Part shown: one piece after another, positions 59,304 to 64,000 of the stretch
Position numbering within the stretch: the stretch's first letter is position 1
Layout: each line of letters opens with the position of its first letter
Assembly: GCA_014084085.1 (NCBI GenBank)
Contig: NPFB01000071.1
Span: 108,035 to 172,034, forward strand
Direction of reading: 5' to 3'
From: Hondaea fermentalgiana
Lineage: Eukaryota > Sar > Bigyra > Thraustochytrida > Thraustochytriidae
DNA length: 64,000 nucleotides
Notes under the pieces: generated by a model
Database searches by the model: none
What the model was told of the DNA's origin: nothing
The model's input: only the letters and a program-made list of their open reading frames with translations
Position numbers and translations under genes: made by a program

Positions 59304-59686
59304 CTCTCGGGTATGCATGCATGTGCATGCAAACATGCCCTGCAGGAGGAAGCAGCCACATCTCGTATGCATTGGCCTCCAGATTCTATCTATCCATCAG
59401 ATCAATACTTTATAAAAGCTTAGCGTTATGCGATCAATCAGCCTTGCCTAGATCAGACTTCGACACACATCAACACATCGCAAAAACATGAAATCTTTTT
59501 TTGGTTACCAGATCAGATTACTTTTCGAAGCATATGACTGTCAATGTTGACACGAATTGCCACACGCATTTTTCCTTCTCCAGATGCTGACGTCGCGTTG
59601 GCGCTGCAAAGGTTTGATCGGCAACATCATCATGAATCACGTACACAGATTACCCTCCCAACGACACACACACACACACACATACA
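59304..59686. other. Convergent intergenic region with CA microsatellite
   Basis: About 380 bases between converging stops. It has a TGCATGCATGTGCATGC palindromic stretch near 59311 and a (CA)n array touching the end of the helicase gene. Confidence 0.6.
59662..59682. repeat. (CA)n microsatellite
   Basis: About ten CA units, a few bases beyond the helicase stop codon. Confidence 0.9.
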
Positions 59687-61486
59687 CTATCGTCGTCCAC
59701 GACGAGACTTTCCACCACCCTTTTTCCCAGACTTGGCGTCGCGTTGGCGCTGCAGGCGAAGCTGCTTCTCGCGATTGGCCCTCTGCTGCTCAAGACGATC
59801 GGCCTCATCTTGGTCAAGTACCACAGCCCCACTGGCCCCGCCGCCGCCTCGTGCACGCGAATTTGTAGATGATGTTGATGATGATGCAGACGCAGTTTTC
59901 CTTGCTCGAGCCTTGACCTCCTTCTCAGCAAGAATGCGCAGGTCGACCGGGACCTGCTGGTGGCTATCCTCCAAGACCTTGACGAGCTCGGGGCCAAGCT
60001 TGCAGTCATCAGGACGAAGGAAAAACGTCACGGAACGACCCGCGCGCCCTGCACGTCCACAACGGCCAATACGGTGCACATACTCCTCAATCGTCATGCC
60101 CAGAGAGTAGTTGACCACGAGCTCCACGGATGGCACGTCGAGACCGCGGGCTGCCACGTCCGTGGCCACGAGAACAAGAGCCTCACCGCGCTTAAAGGTT
60201 TCGAGAGCCTCGTGACGGGCCGTCTGACTCATGTCTCCGTTCAACGCAACTGCAGGAATTCCTTCTTCGCGAAGATCTTGCGCGACCTTTTTCGATTCTT
60301 GTTTGAACATGACAAAGACGATAGCAAGTGCATCCGTTTCAGCATTGTCTTTGACAAGGGGTGCGAGAGTTTCCACCAAAAGGCGAAACCGAGGCGCCCC
60401 CTTGTGTTTGACGACCTCGACACGCTGCTGCACAGTGCGCGCAGCGGTGAGACCTTTTTGCGAATCGACACCAATATAGATGGGGCTCTGCCCTGTTCTG
60501 CATAGTTTTTTCGCTTCGACCTGCACCAAAGAGTCTTGCTCCCAGGTGGCACTGGTCAGAATGACGCGCGTCTCCGCTGGCATGAGGCTCCGAATCTTGG
60601 TCACATCGTCGAGAAAGCCCATGTCAAGCATGCAATCTGCTTCGTCAAGAACAAAAGATTGAATTCGATCCAATGAGACGCACATATCCTCTGCATCAGG
60701 GTTGGTAAAACTCCAGAAGCGGCCCGGCGTGGCCACAATGAGATGCGGATTCGAATCGAGCAGGTCTTGACGCGATTTCTCGTAGCTGACGCCACCAATG
60801 GTCAGGAACACAGAAAGCTTGATTCCCACGCCTGGGTGTGCCAGAACGGCTTCAGCCGCAGCCTCGGTCTGGCGCGCGAGCTCACGCGTAGGCGCCAGCA
60901 CAATGGCGGTAGGCTTGATGCAAGAAGTTGTTGCAGACTGCAAAGCACCTTCGCTCAAGCTCGCGAGTTCGGCCAGCAGCGGGACGAGAAATGCAAGGGT
61001 TTTTCCAGATCCAGTTTGAGCAATGGCGATCACATCTCGATCCCACGTTTCTGACTCGAGTAGCACTTGCCATGACTGGCGTTGCACCTCAGTGGGCGAT
61101 CGCTCATCAATATTCTGGGCTCCAAACGAGGCACACACTGCCTGCACGAAACCCTCGGTCAAGACCGTCCCCGTTCTCGAAGTTTTGCCAATGAGGTCGC
61201 GAAAGCTGAGAGCTTCATCTCTTTCTTGCTGCTCAGCATCGTCTTCGAGGTCATCTTCGCTATTATCCTCCTCCTCATCATCATCCTCCTTATCATCATC
61301 ATCGTCATCATCATCATCACCATCAATATCAATCTCGCCGTCTCCGTCTTCGTCTTCGTCTTCGTCTTCGTTCACAACAGTTTCGTCGACCTGCTGAGCC
61401 TTCTTGTTCTTATCTTGCGCCACAGACGGCTCAGACTCCGTGCCGGACTCCGGCTCCGAGTCCGAATCAGCAAGGTCTGCGAACAT
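59687..61486 (-). CDS. DEAD-box ATP-dependent RNA helicase with acidic N-terminus
   Basis: 599 residues from the ATG at 61486 (upstream open only by GTG). The first 90 residues are very acidic (runs of Asp/Glu at about 40-85, encoded by GAT/GAC/GAA triplets). Motifs: AQTGSGKT (155-162), PTRELARQ, TPGR, DEAD (280-283), SAT, ATDVAARGLDV and HRIGRCGRAG, with Cys in place of the usual Thr of motif VI. The C-terminus is basic and Gly-rich (KKGGGKSRRGRR). The DBP2/DDX5-like C-terminal layout (PDDCKLGPELVKVLEDSHQQVP) suits RNA metabolism or ribosome biogenesis, but the precise orthologue is not assigned. It diverges from TMA7. Confidence 0.92.
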   Translation of the reverse strand: MFADLADSDSEPESGTESEPSVAQDKNKKAQQVDETVVNEDEDEDEDGDGEIDIDGDDDDDDDDDKEDDDEEEDNSEDDLEDDAEQQERDEALSFRDLIGKTSRTGTVLTEGFVQAVCASFGAQNIDERSPTEVQRQSWQVLLESETWDRDVIAIAQTGSGKTLAFLVPLLAELASLSEGALQSATTSCIKPTAIVLAPTRELARQTEAAAEAVLAHPGVGIKLSVFLTIGGVSYEKSRQDLLDSNPHLIVATPGRFWSFTNPDAEDMCVSLDRIQSFVLDEADCMLDMGFLDDVTKIRSLMPAETRVILTSATWEQDSLVQVEAKKLCRTGQSPIYIGVDSQKGLTAARTVQQRVEVVKHKGAPRFRLLVETLAPLVKDNAETDALAIVFVMFKQESKKVAQDLREEGIPAVALNGDMSQTARHEALETFKRGEALVLVATDVAARGLDVPSVELVVNYSLGMTIEEYVHRIGRCGRAGRAGRSVTFFLRPDDCKLGPELVKVLEDSHQQVPVDLRILAEKEVKARARKTASASSSTSSTNSRARGGGGASGAVVLDQDEADRLEQQRANREKQLRLQRQRDAKSGKKGGGKSRRGRR

Positions 61487-62212
61487 CCTGCTGGCCTCGC
61501 ACTCTCGCCCGCTCGGACGCCTATCTGGTGCTCTCACTCGCGTTCAACCTTCGCCCTCGCGGACCCTCGCGTCTCGCTCCTCAGCTCGCGCGCCACTCGT
61601 GGCCCGGTTCTGCCTGCCTGCCTGCCTGCCCTCAGCATCAGGCAGCGGCACCAATGTGGGACTTGTCCGGCTCTCCGGTCAGGTTTACTGGCTCGCGGTT
61701 AGGTTTGGAAGAGAGAAACAAGGGCAACAAAGGGCCCCGGCAAACAAGCAACCGGTACGTGCGGAGAGCGCGCTCGCGTGCGTGCGCGCGTGCGTGCGTG
61801 CGGGCGGCTACGAGGAGCGCGGGCGCGAGGGGGCGCACGCGCCGGGAGAGAGCGCGATGCGCGGCGCCGTTTCGCGCGGGCCGCAGGGCCGACATCGAGA
61901 CCGGAGGGCATGCATGGGCGCAGATGGAGGTCGCCCAAGTGAGGACGCGACGGACGGCACGCGACCTGTTGGAGGAGACGAGGATGGCTGGCTTGGAGAA
62001 GGATGGTGCAGGGAAAGGGAGCGTACGCAACTCTGTGTCCAAGCGGTGACGCTCGCGACGTTGATGAATGGGTGTGTGTGCTGGGTTGACGTGAGAGTGA
62101 CGTCTAACGTGAATGGGCTTTACGCATTTATAAACGAACGAACGCGCGCAGGAAGAAAGCAAAAGGGGGGAAAACTTTCGAACACCCAGAACCCGAGACT
62201 ACATCAGAAACC
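61487..62212. promoter_or_regulatory. Bidirectional promoter region between DEAD-box helicase and TMA7
   Basis: About 725 bases between divergent ATGs. Contains CTGC and GTGC tandem units (61612-61630, 61783-61803). ATTTATAAACG near 62128, about 85 bases before the TMA7 start, is a possible TATA-like element. Confidence 0.4.
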
Positions 62213-62386
62213 ATGCCCCGCGCCGGAGGCAAGAGCACCGCCCTGACGGCCAAGAAGGCCAAGGCCAAGGGCAAGGTCGTCACGGACGAGGACATCGAGT
62301 TCAAGAAGAAGCAGAAGGAGCAGCAGAAGAAGGAGGCTGAGCTCCGCGCCAAGTTGGCCGGCGGCAAGGGTGGCAAGAAGAAGTAA
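62213..62386 (+). CDS. TMA7: Translation machinery-associated protein 7 (TMA7/CCDC72-like)
   Basis: A 57-residue protein from an AACCATGC start to TAA. It begins MPRAGGKSTALTAKKAKAK, contains DEDIEFKKKQKEQQKKEAEL and ends GGKGGKKK. This matches the TMA7 family: a basic N-terminus, the DEDxxFKxKQKEExKK helix and a Gly/Lys-rich tail. In yeast TMA7 is a small ribosome-associated protein. Codons are almost all C/G-ending, as in RPL27A, pointing to high expression. The mRNA leader is AC-rich. It is divergent from the DEAD-box helicase and tail-to-tail with the S28 peptidase, 144 bases away. Confidence 0.9.
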   Translation: MPRAGGKSTALTAKKAKAKGKVVTDEDIEFKKKQKEQQKKEAELRAKLAGGKGGKKK

Positions 62387-62530
62387 AAAATCAGTCGAGA
62401 CTCAATTGTCATTCCCGTCCACGTTACCCTTTTCTCCCACTGTTCATAGGCATTCCACCGCACATTTATGCTCGTATCCTCCCATCCATCAAATGATCAG
62501 TTTCTCTTTTGTTGTCTAGTTTCCGTCTCC

Positions 62531-64000
62531 TCAGACCTGGCTCGCGGGGATAGCATTGCCTTGCCCGGATACAAGCCACGAGCGGATGATGCGCTCCTCG
62601 CGCGCGCGGCCCTCACGTAGAGAAGGAGGGTCTTGCGCCGTGGGGAACATGAAGTCCGTGTGGTGTGCGCCGTGCGCAAATTCCACAGCTTCAATACCGC
62701 GATCGCTTTGACTTTCGAGCACACCGGCAGCGGACCATGGGTCGTACCGTCCGTTGCTAAAAATGATTTTGCTGCCGTATTGCGAAATCTCCCGACCCAT
62801 GTATTGCGCAAATGGCCAGCGACCTAATGGGTCCAGCGTCGCCGGGTCGTCTGTGACGCCATAAAGACCGCGTTCTCGGTACGAGGAACACGAGGCCTCT
62901 GCTCTCGCAGCCAAGACGAGTTCTTCGTACGAGCTATTGGCAAGCGACGAGCGAGACACAGAGGGAGGCCAGTACATGTCGCGGCCCAGGCCACGCAGCA
63001 GATATTGAACGAGGAAAAATCCCTCGTTGCAAACAAGTGCCCCCCAGGCGTCGAGCATGCCTACAGACTTCGCGTCGACTGAACATGTGCTCTTACCGTG
63101 CGCTTCTTCCTCTTTCTTCAGCTTCGCCAAAGACGGAACCTCCTCATCCGATGTGGCGCTAAAGCATTCTACATCCCCGGTGATATTGTAGAGCATGCCG
63201 TACATTTTCCCCACGCCGCGAACGAGATCTCGCACACTTGAGAGCGAGCTCAGTTCACGAGCGTCGGTGGTCCTGGCGGCATCCCAGTCTACTTCAATTT
63301 GAACCTTGGGATCTTCGTGCAAGTCCACGGTGAAGCGCACGTCCGACCGATTGCCAGAGAGCGAAACGCGTGTTTGAGGCTGGCGCACATGTGCGCAGAC
63401 CTCGCGCATTGGCCAAGCAGGTAATTTATAGCCGCGCTTGTTAATGGTTGCAAAGACAATGTAGTCTGAGGGATACGGAAAGTTTGATTCCGCAAGCAGA
63501 AACAGAACATCTTGCAACGTGGAGAGAAGCTCGCTCACCGGTGGCAATGGACTACACCATCCGAGTTCCGTCTCGAGTAGCGCGCGACCTCCCGAGGACT
63601 CGGCGAGCAGAGAAATGAGCGTCCACGCGGCGAGAAAGCTGTCCCAACATTGTGGGTCCGCTTGGCCCGAGGCATCCTCGAGTCCCTGCGAGATCGCAAG
63701 ATAGGCACCATCGAGATCCGGGCGACTCGAAGCAAAGCCGAGAACAGGCGCTGATCCGGCCACAGCGCCTCCATTGCAGACGTGCGGGTACCGGAGACGA
63801 AAGTAGGCGGCAAGCATGCCCCCGTAGGAGCCACCAAAGGCAATCACCTTGGAGTGAAAGTGGTCGAGTCCAAGGCGGTTTTTTACAAACGGTACGACTG
63901 CCGCGTAGTCTGCCAAAGCCTGGGCACTCGAGACGTAGGCCATGCAGTTCTCCATACCATCAAGTTTGGGATAGGACTCGCCAAAGTATCTGTGCTCTGC
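62531..64000 (-). CDS. Serine peptidase family S28 (prolyl carboxypeptidase/DPP7-like), 5' end beyond window
   Basis: 489 codons are visible and the frame is open to the window edge, so the N-terminus is missing. The first visible residues AEHRYFGESYPKLDG match the EHRYYGxS motif of S28. The nucleophile elbow GGSYGGMLAAYFRLRYP (Ser about 58 of the visible part) follows. The triad is completed by Asp in NGRYDPWSAAGV and His in HGAHHTDFMFP. Several Cys pairs suit a secreted or lysosomal enzyme, though the signal peptide is out of view. S28 enzymes cut Pro-Xaa bonds (carboxypeptidase) or release N-terminal dipeptides; which type cannot be told here. An internal low-similarity stretch (about 180-230) is lineage-specific. 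Confidence 0.92.
   Translation of the reverse strand, partial: AEHRYFGESYPKLDGMENCMAYVSSAQALADYAAVVPFVKNRLGLDHFHSKVIAFGGSYGGMLAAYFRLRYPHVCNGGAVAGSAPVLGFASSRPDLDGAYLAISQGLEDASGQADPQCWDSFLAAWTLISLLAESSGGRALLETELGWCSPLPPVSELLSTLQDVLFLLAESNFPYPSDYIVFATINKRGYKLPAWPMREVCAHVRQPQTRVSLSGNRSDVRFTVDLHEDPKVQIEVDWDAARTTDARELSSLSSVRDLVRGVGKMYGMLYNITGDVECFSATSDEEVPSLAKLKKEEEAHGKSTCSVDAKSVGMLDAWGALVCNEGFFLVQYLLRGLGRDMYWPPSVSRSSLANSSYEELVLAARAEASCSSYRERGLYGVTDDPATLDPLGRWPFAQYMGREISQYGSKIIFSNGRYDPWSAAGVLESQSDRGIEAVEFAHGAHHTDFMFPTAQDPPSLREGRAREERIIRSWLVSGQGNAIPASQV

Noticed and set aside
1..64000. CRISPR arrays, operons and bacterial promoters
   Set aside because: Introns, Pol III tRNA terminators, a eukaryotic ribosomal protein and APC10 show nuclear eukaryotic DNA; the tandem repeats seen have no repeat-spacer pattern.

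Overview
The window is nuclear DNA of a protist, most likely a thraustochytrid or related labyrinthulomycete (stramenopile). That placement is inferred from style, not from a marker gene. Coding regions are GC-rich and mostly intronless, intergenic DNA is very GC-rich and full of microsatellites, secreted proteins carry Pro-Thr stretches, and transcription factors carry poly-Ser/poly-Asn runs. Clear eukaryotic markers are ribosomal protein uL15 (RPL27A), APC/C subunit 10 with two GT-AG introns, TMA7, two DEAD-box RNA helicases, a START-domain protein and three tRNA-Lys(CUU) genes with Pol III terminators. Two runs of exactly 100 N (15100-15199 and 48136-48235) are assembly gaps.

Layout. 1-2300: the 3' end of an unknown gene, a double-hotdog thioesterase-like gene and a three-copy tRNA-Lys array. 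2550-14274: a tandem pair of very large paralogous type I membrane proteins (vWD-like motif, cysteine-rich CDAW repeats, Pro-Thr linkers, Asp/Tyr-rich tail). 14275-19065: gene-poor low-complexity DNA around gap 1. 19066-23360: a hypothetical gene, a DECD-type RNA helicase and a compact ATP-dependent DNA ligase. 23512-26107: a decayed Copia-type LTR retrotransposon (gag and the last part of RNase H, pol deleted). 26546-29432: an alpha/beta hydrolase, a START-domain relic and an intact START-domain gene. 32119-36974: a Myb/SANT-like protein and an unrecognised nuclear-type protein, followed by a 10-bp minisatellite. 38516-40839: RPL27A and spliced APC10. 41261-47470: a giant LRR / cysteine-rich / multi-pass / Ser-Thr kinase receptor. 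49195-56054: a TLC-like membrane protein and three unrecognised or loosely classified genes. 57132-64000: a tandem alpha/beta hydrolase with a dead second domain, a DEAD-box helicase, TMA7 and a family S28 serine peptidase cut by the window edge.

There are no operons; genes are single units in both orientations. Housekeeping functions (translation, RNA helicases, cell cycle, ligase) are mixed with lineage-type surface proteins. The most unusual loci are the tandem surface-protein pair, the multi-pass receptor kinase, the hydrolase whose second domain has lost its nucleophile, and the gag-only retroelement. Several reading frames are open upstream of their first ATG, so I placed starts at the first plausible ATG; these starts are inferences.
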